A model generated the notes under the pieces. The model was not told the DNA's origin. It made no database searches and saw only the letters and a list, made by a program, of their open reading frames with translations. The position numbers were made by a program, and so were the translations under genes. A stretch of DNA of 50,226 bases from Baia soyae (GTDB lineage Bacteria > Bacillota > Bacilli > Thermoactinomycetales > Thermoactinomycetaceae), in assembly GCF_004341445.1 (NCBI RefSeq), contig NZ_SLXV01000019.1, positions 1 through 50,226 of the forward strand. Reading direction: 5' to 3'. Below, piece after piece: positions 19,094 through 27,117 of the stretch (position 1 is its first letter; each line of letters starts with the position of its first letter).

Positions 19094-19954
19094 GTGACCG
19101 AACAGATATGGAGATCTCCTGCTGTAATCGGTACTGGTACGATGGGAAGAGGCATTATCGACATGTTGATCACCGCGGGCTATCAAGTGAAAGCGTTTGA
19201 TAACTGCAAAAAAAGTCGTATCAGCGCCCGTGAATGGTTAGAAGAGCGATGGTGGAAGCTGGCAGAGAAAGGGAAGAAAACCTTATTTGAAGTAGAGTCG
19301 ATGCAAGAGAGATTGGTGTTAGTGGACTCTCTGCAAGATTTGTCCGATTGTGATTTGATTCTTGAGGCTGTGCCAGAGGATTTATTGATGAAGAGAAACC
19401 TTTTTCATCAATTAGATTCTCTTATGCCAGCTGATACAGTGCTTGCAACAAACACTTCTTCTTTATCCGTTACCTCTATTTCTAGCAGATTAAAACACCC
19501 AGAGCGAGTGATTGGCCTGCATTTTTTCAATCCAGTCTGGCGATTACCGTTGGTAGAGGTAGTAGAGTCTGCTCATACACCCTTGGAATTAATTCAGCAG
19601 GCGATGAGCTGGCTACAGTCGATGGGCAAAGAACCGATTCACGTTTTGGATACCCCTGGATTTATTGTGAATCGGGTGGCGCGTCCATTCCATTTAGAGG
19701 CTTACCGCATTGTAGGGGAAGGCTCGGCAGATAAGAATCAAGTGGACCGTATTCTCCGTTCAGCTGGGTTTCCGATGGGTCCCTTTGAACTACAGGACTT
19801 GATCGGTATTGATATCAATTATTCAGCCTCTCATTCTGTTTATGAAGGCTTCCACTATGATCCTCGTTTCCGCCCTCATCCAGAGCAGCGAGCTTTGGTT
19901 GAGAGTGGGAAGTTGGGTCGGAAGTCAGGAAAGGGGCATTACATCTATGAATGA
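19094..19954 (+). CDS. 3-hydroxyacyl-CoA dehydrogenase, PaaH-like
   Basis: 286 residues. It oxidises a 3-hydroxyacyl-CoA with NAD; in this operon the substrate is probably 3-hydroxyadipyl-CoA. The Rossmann loop reads VIGTGTMGRGI, the acidic Asp of the second strand is in AFDN, ATNTSSLSVTSI and GLHFFNPVWRLPLVEVV hold the catalytic Ser and His, and DTPGFIVNRVARPFHLEAYR opens the C-terminal dimerisation domain. The length is that of single-domain HbdA types. The GTG start directly follows the ethD stop. The end overlaps a second, degenerate member of the same family. Confidence 0.92.
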   Translation: MTEQIWRSPAVIGTGTMGRGIIDMLITAGYQVKAFDNCKKSRISAREWLEERWWKLAEKGKKTLFEVESMQERLVLVDSLQDLSDCDLILEAVPEDLLMKRNLFHQLDSLMPADTVLATNTSSLSVTSISSRLKHPERVIGLHFFNPVWRLPLVEVVESAHTPLELIQQAMSWLQSMGKEPIHVLDTPGFIVNRVARPFHLEAYRIVGEGSADKNQVDRILRSAGFPMGPFELQDLIGIDINYSASHSVYEGFHYDPRFRPHPEQRALVESGKLGRKSGKGHYIYE

Positions 19955-20738
19955 ATTCGTTCTACTGGTAGGGAGAGGAAAGTTAGTAGAAGAAATAGAT
20001 TTGTATTTAAATCAGCAAGGTGTGAAGACCAAGACCCTCGACCAAGTGTTTTCGCCTAATGAAGTGATTGCGGTTTTCGATTTGGAAATAGGATTGAATC
20101 AAGAGAAAAGACAACTGCTACAACAAGTAGAGACACGAGTTACGCAACAGACCCCTATTTTTACCTCGGTCCTACATCGAACGGCGACCGAAATTGCTTC
20201 GTGGTTATTTTATCCGGAGAGACTTGTTGGTTTCTCTCCTCTTTTGATGCCAACGATGACATGCGTGGAGATTTGCTTTCCGATTCAATCCCTTCGGCCC
20301 AATCATAAACTTCTTTCATTCTGGAAACAGATCGGAAAGGAAGTGGAGATTGTAGGAGATCAACCGGGTCTTGTATTTGCGCGAACGTTAGCACTGCTAG
20401 TCAATGAAGCATCGTTTGCTCTATCGGAAGGGGTTGCGAAGGCGACTGATATCGATCTAGCGATGCAAAAAGGGTTAAACCATCCACAAGGCCCCCTTCA
20501 ATGGGCGGATCAGGTTGGAATTCATCATCTTTATGCTGTTTTAGAAGGGTTACAGCGTGAGTACGGAGAAGATCGCTATCGACCAGCACCGTTGCTTCGG
20601 AAGATGATGTATGCCCAGTTTATCGGTGTCGAGGCAGAGCAAGGCTTCTACAGCTATGGCCCGCAAGAGATGAGGCGAGATTCACACTGTTTTGCCGATC
20701 GTCCAGAACGAAGATCGAAGATGCTTTCTGATGCATGA
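19947..20738 (+). CDS. Degenerate 3-hydroxyacyl-CoA dehydrogenase homologue, probably non-catalytic
   Basis: 263 residues. The N-terminal half aligns to a 3HCDH Rossmann domain, but the nucleotide loop reads VGRGKLVEEI instead of GxGxxG. The block that holds the catalytic His in its neighbour (GLHFFNP) is here GFSPLLMP. The C-terminal half is better kept (GDQPGLVFARTLALLVNEA, DLAMQKGLNHPQGPLQWADQVG). I therefore read it as a pseudoenzyme or a partner subunit of the preceding dehydrogenase, comparable to the second half of two-domain PaaH proteins. Its ATG lies 8 bases inside the previous gene and its stop overlaps the thiolase start, so it is translationally coupled on both sides. Confidence 0.8.
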   Translation: MNEFVLLVGRGKLVEEIDLYLNQQGVKTKTLDQVFSPNEVIAVFDLEIGLNQEKRQLLQQVETRVTQQTPIFTSVLHRTATEIASWLFYPERLVGFSPLLMPTMTCVEICFPIQSLRPNHKLLSFWKQIGKEVEIVGDQPGLVFARTLALLVNEASFALSEGVAKATDIDLAMQKGLNHPQGPLQWADQVGIHHLYAVLEGLQREYGEDRYRPAPLLRKMMYAQFIGVEAEQGFYSYGPQEMRRDSHCFADRPERRSKMLSDA

Positions 20739-21948
20739 AGTGGTCATAGTAGATGCGGTTCGCTCCCCGATTGGCAAAGCACGTGGTAGCCTTTCTACCG
20801 TTCGGGCGGACGATTTAGCTGCTTATGTCATCCAAGCAGTATTGGAGAGAAATCCAGAATTAGATCTTTTTGATGTAGCCGATGTGATCTTGGGGTGTGC
20901 CAATCAAGCGGGTGAGGATAATCGCAATGTTGCCCGAATGGCTTCTTTGTTGGCAGGCCTTCCTTACGAGGTTCCGGGTACCACTGTAAACCGGCTGTGT
21001 GGTTCAGGGATGGAAGCGATTATTCAAGCGGCGCATTTGATTCAGGTGGGTGCGGGACAAGTGGTCATAGCGGGTGGAGTGGAGAGTATGTCCCGCGCGC
21101 CTTGGGTGATGTTGAAGCCAACTGAGGGAATGATGCGCGGGAATCAGAGTTTAGTGGATTCTACGCTCGGATGGCGGTTTACGAACCCGAAGATGGAGGA
21201 GCGATTTTATCCCTATAGTATGGGGGAAACGGCGGAGAATGTAGCTGAACGATACCGCGTTTCGCGACAGGAACAAGATGAATTTGCGTACCTGAGCCAC
21301 CAGAAAGCGACGGAGGCATGGAAAGAGGAACGATTTGCGAGTCAGATTGTCCCCATTCTCATGAAGAAAAAGGGAGAAAAAGTGGATAAATGGATGAATT
21401 CAGACGAACAAGTGCGTCCAGATACCTCAATCGACCGATTGTCGACCCTGAAGACTGTTTTTCTAGAAGGGGGAACCGTAACAGCTGGAAATTCGGCTGG
21501 GATTAATGATGGTGCATCTGTTTTGCTGTTGATGGAAAAGGAGTATGCTCTTCGGCATGGATTTCGTCCGATGGCCCGTTTCGTGCAATCGGCTGTGGCT
21601 GGTGTTCATCCGGATGTGATGGGGATTGGGCCTGTTCCTGCTACTCAAAAAGCTTTACAGAAAGCAGGATTACGGGTTCAAGATATCAATTGGTTTGAGG
21701 TGAATGAAGCATTTGCCGCCCAAGCGATTGCTTGTATCAGGGAGCTACAAATCCCCTTTGAACGTGTCAATCCACTAGGAGGGTCCATCGCTTTAGGACA
21801 TCCGCTTGGTGCCAGTGGTGCACGGATTGTTACCACATTAATTCATCAGTTAGCGCGAGAGTCTCAGGCTGGGGCGTATGGGTTAGCTACGATGTGCATT
21901 GGAGTGGGGCAGGGAGTTTCGATGATTGTACAGAGCATAAAAGGATGA
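20731..21948 (+). CDS. Acetyl-CoA acyltransferase (thiolase), PaaJ-like
   Basis: 405 residues. A thiolase that should cleave 3-oxoadipyl-CoA (and perhaps the dehydro-suberyl intermediate) to acetyl-CoA and succinyl-CoA at the end of phenylacetate breakdown. All active-site blocks are intact: VNRLCGSGMEAI with the acylated Cys, GNSAGINDGAS, NEAFAAQA, GGSIALGHPLGASGARI with the His, and MCIGVGQG with the second Cys. The ATG at 20731 gives MHEVVIVDAVRSPIGKARG, the standard start; the longer frame upstream lies inside the previous gene. Translation is probably coupled, as no strong ribosome site is seen. Confidence 0.92.
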   Translation: MHEVVIVDAVRSPIGKARGSLSTVRADDLAAYVIQAVLERNPELDLFDVADVILGCANQAGEDNRNVARMASLLAGLPYEVPGTTVNRLCGSGMEAIIQAAHLIQVGAGQVVIAGGVESMSRAPWVMLKPTEGMMRGNQSLVDSTLGWRFTNPKMEERFYPYSMGETAENVAERYRVSRQEQDEFAYLSHQKATEAWKEERFASQIVPILMKKKGEKVDKWMNSDEQVRPDTSIDRLSTLKTVFLEGGTVTAGNSAGINDGASVLLLMEKEYALRHGFRPMARFVQSAVAGVHPDVMGIGPVPATQKALQKAGLRVQDINWFEVNEAFAAQAIACIRELQIPFERVNPLGGSIALGHPLGASGARIVTTLIHQLARESQAGAYGLATMCIGVGQGVSMIVQSIKG

Positions 21949-21961
21949 AGGAGGAAATGGG

Positions 21962-23458
21962 ATGGCAGTCGATTCCGCTCAGATTGGTAAGAAGTATTCT
22001 CTATGGATTAATGGTGAAGCCGTGCCAGGACAGCATGGAGAGACATTCCCTATTACGAACCCTGCAACCGGAGATGTGATCACCCATGTTGCCAAAGCGA
22101 CGAAAGAGGATGTCGATCAAGCGGTTATGGTAGCGCGGGAAGCGTTAGAGAAGGGGAAATGGGCTACTTGGCCAGCTAGCAAGAGAAGCCAAATTTTGTT
22201 TAAGATTGCGAGCATTATGCGGGAACGGCTCTCTGATTTAGTACAACTAGAAGTGTTAAACACAGGGAAAACGGTATCGGCGGCGAAGGGTCAAGTTTAT
22301 CAAGCTATTGAAGACTTTGAGCTGTACGCGGGTGCGATTACGACGATTCAAGGTGCTACGAAATCGGTTCCCAAGGGCTTTTTTCACTATAGCGTAAAAG
22401 AGCCTGTGGGAGTTTGTGCACAGATCATCCCTTGGAACTATCCTCTGATGATGGCAGCATGGAAAGTGGCCCCTGCTTTGGCGGCTGGATGTACGATTAT
22501 TCTAAAGCCTGCTAGTCTTACGCCTCTCACTGCTTATGCACTAGCCGAGATCTGTCATGAAGCAGGCGTGCCAAAAGGCGTGTTGAATGTGATTACCGGA
22601 AGCGGTGCGGATGTTGGCTCCTACCTCGTAGAGCACCCTGGTGTTGATAAAGTTGCCTTTACAGGTGAAACCAGCACAGGGAAAGATATTATGGCAAAAG
22701 CTTCCCAGACACTCAAACGAGTAACTCTTGAGTTAGGCGGTAAGTCTCCTAACATTGTATTTGCTGATGCGGATCTGGAGGGAGCGATCCATGGTTCCAT
22801 TTACGGCATCTACTACAATACAGGGCAATCTTGTGAAGCACGTTCTCGTCTGCTCGTTCAAGAGGAAATCTATGAGCAGTTTGTGGAGCAGTTTGTAGAG
22901 AAGACGAAGCAGTTGCGAATCGGGGATTTATGGAATCAGGCTAGCCATGTAGGATCGATTATTTCCCGGGAACAGTGGGAAGTGGTAGACTCTTATGTGA
23001 AATCAGCAATTGTCGAAGGGGCTACTGTACTTTGCGGAGGGCGAACACCGGAAGGGGAATCATTTGCCCAAGGGTATTGGTATGAGCCGACGGTGATTGT
23101 AGATGTTACTTCGCAGATGAAAGTGGTGCAAGAAGAGATTTTTGGCCCTGTGGTCGTGATTCAGAAGTTTGCAACGGAGCAGGAAGCGATTCAGTTGGCC
23201 AACGATAGCCATTACGGCCTAGCAGCGGCTGTCTGGACAACGGATCACGCGAAAGCACATCGCGTTACTTCGCAGTTAAAAGCAGGGGTTTTGATGGTGA
23301 ATAATCCATTCTCTACCTTCCCGGGGCTTCCATTTGGGGGATACAAACAATCCGGATTTGGGAGAGAATTGGCTACCGAATCCCTTGAATTATATTTGGA
23401 AACCAAGAGTGTTTTATCTTATACAGGTTCAAAACCGTTAAATCCATTTCAACTATAA
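21962..23458 (+). CDS. NAD-dependent aldehyde dehydrogenase
   Basis: 498 residues of the ALDH superfamily, closest in style to betaine/phenylacetaldehyde dehydrogenases. Visible sites are IIPWNYPLMMAAWKVAPAL (cofactor binding), VTLELGGKSPNIVF with the catalytic Glu, YYNTGQSCEARSRLLV with the nucleophilic Cys, and EEIFGPVV. In this operon it may feed phenylacetaldehyde into phenylacetate, or replace the aldehyde dehydrogenase part of PaaZ. It lacks the fused hydratase domain of true PaaZ. A good AAGGAGG site precedes the ATG. Confidence 0.9.
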   Translation: MAVDSAQIGKKYSLWINGEAVPGQHGETFPITNPATGDVITHVAKATKEDVDQAVMVAREALEKGKWATWPASKRSQILFKIASIMRERLSDLVQLEVLNTGKTVSAAKGQVYQAIEDFELYAGAITTIQGATKSVPKGFFHYSVKEPVGVCAQIIPWNYPLMMAAWKVAPALAAGCTIILKPASLTPLTAYALAEICHEAGVPKGVLNVITGSGADVGSYLVEHPGVDKVAFTGETSTGKDIMAKASQTLKRVTLELGGKSPNIVFADADLEGAIHGSIYGIYYNTGQSCEARSRLLVQEEIYEQFVEQFVEKTKQLRIGDLWNQASHVGSIISREQWEVVDSYVKSAIVEGATVLCGGRTPEGESFAQGYWYEPTVIVDVTSQMKVVQEEIFGPVVVIQKFATEQEAIQLANDSHYGLAAAVWTTDHAKAHRVTSQLKAGVLMVNNPFSTFPGLPFGGYKQSGFGRELATESLELYLETKSVLSYTGSKPLNPFQL

Positions 23459-23484
23459 AGGTAAAGGCAGCGAGATGATATTAC

Positions 23485-23889
23485 ATGAAATCAGGTTTGG
23501 AAAAAGGGAATACGAAATCGATGCAGATTACAGTCTCTCCGGAAATGACGGCTTCTTTCGATGGGCGCTTGATTCACCCAGTTTTATCCACTGTGGCGAT
23601 GGTCTACCATATGGAATGGGTGGGGCGGTTGATCATTGAGCCATACTTAGATGAGGGAGAAGAGGGGATTGGTGCGGAAGTTCAAGTGAAGCACTGTTTA
23701 CCGGCTCCGATTGGGGTGGAAGTCGTGTTTGAAGCAGAGGTTGTTGATTTGACAGAACGTCGAGTTGTTTGTAGAGTAACGGCTTCTCATGGACATGGGG
23801 TAGTGGGTGAAGGAGAGTTTGTTCAGAGGATTGTTTCGAGGGAGAAGCTGTATGAGAAGTTTCGGGAGTTGTCTTCGGATGGGCAGTAG
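23485..23889 (+). CDS. Hotdog-fold thioesterase, FlK-like
   Basis: 134 residues. The pattern HPVLSTVAMVYHMEWVGRLIIEPYL, EVQVKHCLPAPIGVEV and HGHGVVGEGEFVQRI matches hotdog thioesterases of the fluoroacetyl-CoA-specific FlK type. Here it probably releases CoA from a dead-end thioester formed during phenylacetate breakdown, the role PaaI plays elsewhere; it is not a close PaaI sequence. It is the last gene of the operon. No clear terminator follows; a hairpin array begins about 65 bases later. Confidence 0.82.
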   Translation: MKSGLEKGNTKSMQITVSPEMTASFDGRLIHPVLSTVAMVYHMEWVGRLIIEPYLDEGEEGIGAEVQVKHCLPAPIGVEVVFEAEVVDLTERRVVCRVTASHGHGVVGEGEFVQRIVSREKLYEKFRELSSDGQ

Positions 23890-23954
23890 GTAGAGTTAGT
23901 AGTGGCTGGTTGGATAATCGGGAGCGGGGGAGAGTCTGTTCGATTACTGCTCAA

Positions 23955-24097
23955 TAGCAATCCTACAAGGATGTGAAAAGCAAGTCCGCTCCGTCATCCT
24001 TCGCCGGGGCAGGTGCAAAACTCGCAAAGTACGCTCAGACATGTTGCACCAAAAGCGCCCCGTGCTACGGATGACTACGCTAAGTAGGATTGCTAAC
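23955..24097. repeat. Long imperfect palindrome, MITE-like, with 12-bp terminal inverted repeats
   Basis: TAGCAATCCTAC (23955-23966) at the left end is the exact reverse complement of GTAGGATTGCTA (24086-24097) at the right. Inside, GTCATCC/GGATGAC, GGGGC/GCCCC and GGTGCAA/TTGCACC pair in nested order, so the whole 143-base segment can fold into one long hairpin. No coding function is visible; the short minus-strand ORF across it looks accidental. The form is that of a miniature element or a structured RNA. Confidence 0.65.
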
Positions 24098-24116
24098 ATC
24101 GCCCGTAATCGAACAG

Positions 24117-24287
24117 CCATCTCCCCCTCCTGAAATTTTTCCAAAGTCGGAGGATGGGGTTCAGCCTGTTGGATCATGAATCAAAAGCGCCTCATACTAT
24201 GACTAAGTTAAGAGAATTGCTAACATCGTCTGTAAACGAATAGGCATCTCCCTTGACCTAAGTATTTCTAAATTCGGGGGGATGCCT
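24117..24287. repeat. Two related hairpin units following the palindrome
   Basis: Two imperfectly repeated blocks each start with ATTGCTAACATCG (near 24091 and 24216). Each contains a hairpin, 24117-24160 (CATCTCC against the GGAGGATGG region) and 24242-24287 (AGGCATC with GATGCCT). The shared AAAAGCGCC before each ATTGCTAACATCG shows they arose by duplication. Confidence 0.5.
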
Positions 24288-24357
24288 AAGCGTGTTGCCA
24301 ACGTCCAAACCAGACTCAATCAGCTTGTTAATAAACCAGTAGGTGTGCATGGGATAG

Positions 24358-24477
24358 GGGCAATGTGTCTGACCACTGCGAGGTTAGTGAGCCTGCTTAG
24401 CTACGAAGGACGGAGCGGACTTGCTTTTCCACATCCTTGCAGGCTCACTATTTGAGTTGTGGGTAGATACATTGCCC
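24358..24477. repeat. Third long hairpin, with an internal segment inverted relative to the first unit
   Basis: GGGCAATGT (24358-24366) pairs with ACATTGCCC (24469-24477), and TAGTGAGCCTGC (24385-24396) with GCAGGCTCACTA (24439-24450). Its loop (24404-24442) is a nearly exact reverse complement of 23961-24002 in the first unit, about 40 bases around AAGCAAGTCCGCTCCGTC. A shortened copy of the right end recurs at 26268-26330. Confidence 0.65.
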
Positions 24478-24585
24478 TGGAACATGTTCATCCAATATCT
24501 GGTTCACTAACAGCCATACCCATATACCAACCCTTGAGCAGAACGATCCGCTTGGTCATTCCTTCATAAGCATAAGCTCACATCA

Positions 24586-24630
24586 AACCCAAGTAAGCGT
24601 GTATTTTTGAAAATACCGCTTACTTGGGTT
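24586..24630 (+). promoter_or_regulatory. Strong 21-bp hairpin in the leader of the ABC-F gene
   Basis: AACCCAAGTAAGCG (24586-24599) pairs with CGCTTACTTGGGTT (24617-24630), extended by GTATTTT/AAAATAC around a 2-nt loop with one bulged T. The T tract after it is weak. It ends about 70 bases before the ABC-F start. Antibiotic-responsive ABC-F genes are often controlled by leader attenuation, so this could be such an element or simply an inverted repeat of the array. Confidence 0.5.
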
Positions 24631-24699
24631 ATTCTATTCTGATAGAGTAAAAAGGTAAATCCAAACAAGAAACTTCGTATAGAAAAAGGTGTAAACGCC

Positions 24700-26256
24700 A
24701 TGAGCATTTTAACAGTAAAAAACTTAAGCCACGGATTTGGTGATCGTGCGATTTTTAATAACGTGTCCTTCCGTTTGTTAAAAGGAGAGCACGTCGGATT
24801 GATAGGTGCGAACGGAGAAGGAAAATCGACGTTTATGAACATCATCACTCGTAAACTGGAGCCAGATGCAGGGGATGTGGCTTGGGCGAATAATGTGCGT
24901 GTAGGTTACCTAGATCAGCATGCAGCTCTCACGAAAGGACTCACGATTCGTGATGTGTTGAAAGAGGCTTTTTCCTATCTATTTGATTTAGAAACGAAGA
25001 TGAATCAGTCTTATGAGAGAATGGGAGAGTGTACGCCTGAGGAATTAGAGGCATTACTCGAAGACGTAGGTGTGATTCAAGACCTACTTACCAACAATGA
25101 TTTCTATGTGATCGATGCAAAAGTAACGGAGATCGCGCGTGGTCTGGGCTTAGATGACATTGGATTGGATCGTGATGTGCATGATTTGAGTGGTGGACAA
25201 CGGACAAAGGTTCTTCTAGCCAAACTGCTACTCGAAAAGCCAGATATTCTTCTATTAGACGAGCCTACCAACTATCTAGACGAGCAACACATTACATGGT
25301 TGAAGCGATATCTTCAAGAATATGAGAATGCATTTATTCTAATATCGCATGATATTCCATTTCTCAATAGTGTCATCAATGTCATTTATCATATGGGGAA
25401 TCAGGAGCTGAATCGTTATGTAGGTGATTACGATAACTTCGTTATGATCTATGAGGCGAAACAGGCACAGCTAGAATCCGCGTTTAAGAAGCAACAACAA
25501 GAAATTTCTGACCTACAGGATTTTGTACAACGAAATAAAGCACGTGTCTCGACGCGTAACATGGCGATGTCTCGTCAGAAGAAGTTAGACAAGATGGAGA
25601 AAATTGAGCTAGCTCCTGAGAAGCCGAAGCCGCACTTCGATTTCAAAGGTGCTCGTACATCGGGTCGGATGATTTTTGAAGCGAAAGACCTTGTAATTGG
25701 TTACGATGAACCGTTATCCCGGCCTTTAGATCTCTCCATGGAACGAGGACAAAAAATTGCGTTGGTCGGAGCCAATGGGATCGGGAAAACGACTCTACTG
25801 AAAAGTATTTTAGGACAAATCCCATCTCTAGGCGGTTCTGTTGAGTTAGGAGACTACTTGGAGATTGGCTATTTTGAGCAAGAAATCAAGAAAGCGAATT
25901 ATAATACTTGTATCGAAGAAGTGTGGCAGGAGTTTCCTTCGTTTACTCAATTTGAAATAAGAGCTGCATTAGCCAGATGCGGACTTACTACCAAGCACAT
26001 CGAGAGTAAAGTGGAAGTGCTGAGTGGAGGAGAGAAGGCGAAGGTTCGCTTGTGTAAGTTAATCAATAGTCCTACGAACCTTCTAATCTTAGACGAGCCT
26101 ACCAACCACTTAGATGTAGATGCGAAAGACGAATTAAAACGGGCCTTGAAAGAGTATAAGGGGAGCCTTCTCATCATCTGTCACGAACCTGAGTTTTATC
26201 AGGATGTCGTAACAGATGTGTGGAATTGTGAAAACTGGACTACTAAGATTTTCTAG
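24700..26256 (+). CDS. ABC-F family ATPase, YkpA/YbiT-like
   Basis: 518 residues with two ABC domains on one chain and no membrane segments. These are ribosome-associated ABC-F proteins. Domain 1 has GLIGANGEGKST (Walker A), LSGGQRTKVLLAKLLL and DILLLDEPTNYLD. The linker (about 245-310, basic and helical) is the P-site tRNA interaction motif region. Domain 2 has ALVGANGIGKTT, LSGGEKAKVRLCKL and NLLILDEPTNHLD. The second switch reads ICHEPEFY where SHDxxF is usual. The C-terminus is short, with no Uup-like coiled coil, which places it with YkpA/YbiT translation factors rather than clear resistance proteins. It is monocistronic and flanked by related hairpin repeats. Confidence 0.92.
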   Translation: MSILTVKNLSHGFGDRAIFNNVSFRLLKGEHVGLIGANGEGKSTFMNIITRKLEPDAGDVAWANNVRVGYLDQHAALTKGLTIRDVLKEAFSYLFDLETKMNQSYERMGECTPEELEALLEDVGVIQDLLTNNDFYVIDAKVTEIARGLGLDDIGLDRDVHDLSGGQRTKVLLAKLLLEKPDILLLDEPTNYLDEQHITWLKRYLQEYENAFILISHDIPFLNSVINVIYHMGNQELNRYVGDYDNFVMIYEAKQAQLESAFKKQQQEISDLQDFVQRNKARVSTRNMAMSRQKKLDKMEKIELAPEKPKPHFDFKGARTSGRMIFEAKDLVIGYDEPLSRPLDLSMERGQKIALVGANGIGKTTLLKSILGQIPSLGGSVELGDYLEIGYFEQEIKKANYNTCIEEVWQEFPSFTQFEIRAALARCGLTTKHIESKVEVLSGGEKAKVRLCKLINSPTNLLILDEPTNHLDVDAKDELKRALKEYKGSLLIICHEPEFYQDVVTDVWNCENWTTKIF

Positions 26257-26267
26257 GTTTGTACTAG

Positions 26268-26330
26268 GAGCTACGGACATCCCACATCCTCGTAAGGCTA
26301 TTTAAGCTGTGAGTAGCTATATTGCCCTGG
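26268..26330. repeat. Shortened copy of the hairpin-array right end
   Basis: The segment beginning AGCTACGGACATCCCACATCCT and ending ATATTGCCCTGG follows the order of 24398-24480 (AGCTACG, CCACATCCT, AAGGCT or AGGCTC, TATTT, ATTGCCCTGG), with about 20 bases missing. It is in the same orientation, so the ABC-F gene lies between two related non-coding segments. Confidence 0.6.
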
Positions 26331-26354
26331 GATCCTGAGGGAATGTAAATATAA

Positions 26355-26395
26355 GCCTAGAACCACATGCATGATCGCGTGTGGCTCTAGGCCTT
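26355..26395 (+). terminator. Terminator of the ABC-F gene, possibly bidirectional
   Basis: GCCTAGA-CCACATGC pairs with GCGTGTGG-TCTAGGC (26355-26392), followed by CTTTCTAT. It lies between the convergent ABC-F gene and the small gene at 26424. Confidence 0.7.
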
Positions 26396-26423
26396 TCTAT
26401 AGTTATTTAGTTTCGTTTAAAGT

Positions 26424-26762
26424 TTATAGTAATCCACGAATGATGGTTAATTCATTTCTCTTTGAGTCATAGGTCATTGGATAGAGTTGACCTGCGTTTA
26501 AATTAAATCGATCTAAGGTTCTTGCTGTAAAGCGTACGGCGCTACGTGATTCTCCTGGAAAAGTGAATAAAACAAATCTAAAATGAAATGTTGCACTTCC
26601 TAGTCGTAGTTTAATGTGAGTAGTATTGCGTGAAATTCCGAGTCTTCTGGCGGCCGTCGCATTCATGAAAATAGTATGATTGGGCCTAGGAGATAGATTA
26701 AAGAAACTACGATTTAGCTCAAGTACTCTAACCGATACGGGATCAAAATATGTTTTTTTCAA
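26424..26762 (-). CDS. Small protein resembling the N-terminal domain of YheC/YheD spore-coat proteins
   Basis: 112 residues. The sequence is beta-rich: SVRVLELNRSFFNLSP, AARRLGISRNTTHIKLRLG, then LNAGQLYPMTYDSKRNELTI. The pattern, a named residue in a beta-barrel with LGI and a string of LRLGS, recalls the N-terminal part of the YheC/YheD endospore-coat-associated ATP-grasp family, here without the ATP-grasp part. This is a loose recollection. The gene is alone, convergent with the ABC-F gene and divergent from the biosynthetic operon. Confidence 0.5.
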   Translation of the reverse strand: MKKTYFDPVSVRVLELNRSFFNLSPRPNHTIFMNATAARRLGISRNTTHIKLRLGSATFHFRFVLFTFPGESRSAVRFTARTLDRFNLNAGQLYPMTYDSKRNELTIIRGLL

Positions 26763-27117
26763 ATTGATTACCCTCCTCTCAGTCTCTCTATATAGATATG
26801 TAGGATTTTATAGATTGGTAGGAGCAAACGCGGATTCGTGAAGAAAAATAGTTGAAAGGGCCTTTTCAGATTTATAAACGCAATGTCTCATCTGCTGTTA
26901 TATTAATTTTTTATGAACTATTTTGTTTTTTTATAAATGTGTACAATATGTAAAAAATATATATACATGTCTAGGAAGAATGATTTTGTTATGTTAAAGT
27001 ATTGAATAGTTGATATACAGAATTTAAATAATAATGTAATGTAATCTGTTCAAACAAAATGATTTGCCAAATCAATATAAATATAAAATAATGCATTGTT
27101 ATAGGAGTGTGTATATT
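26763..27117. promoter_or_regulatory. AT-rich intergenic region before the biosynthetic operon
   Basis: 355 bases with no gene. It must hold the divergent promoters of the small gene and the NRPS operon. TTGAAT (near 27002) with TAAATA 17 bases on is one possible sigma-A promoter. No operator or terminator stands out. The ribosome site for the first gene is TAGGAGTG at 27102-27109. Confidence 0.35.

Noticed and set aside
23944-24177. A 77-codon minus-strand ORF in the hairpin array
   Set aside because: It spans a long palindrome, has no family resemblance, and its codons are explained by the paired arms; treated as non-coding.
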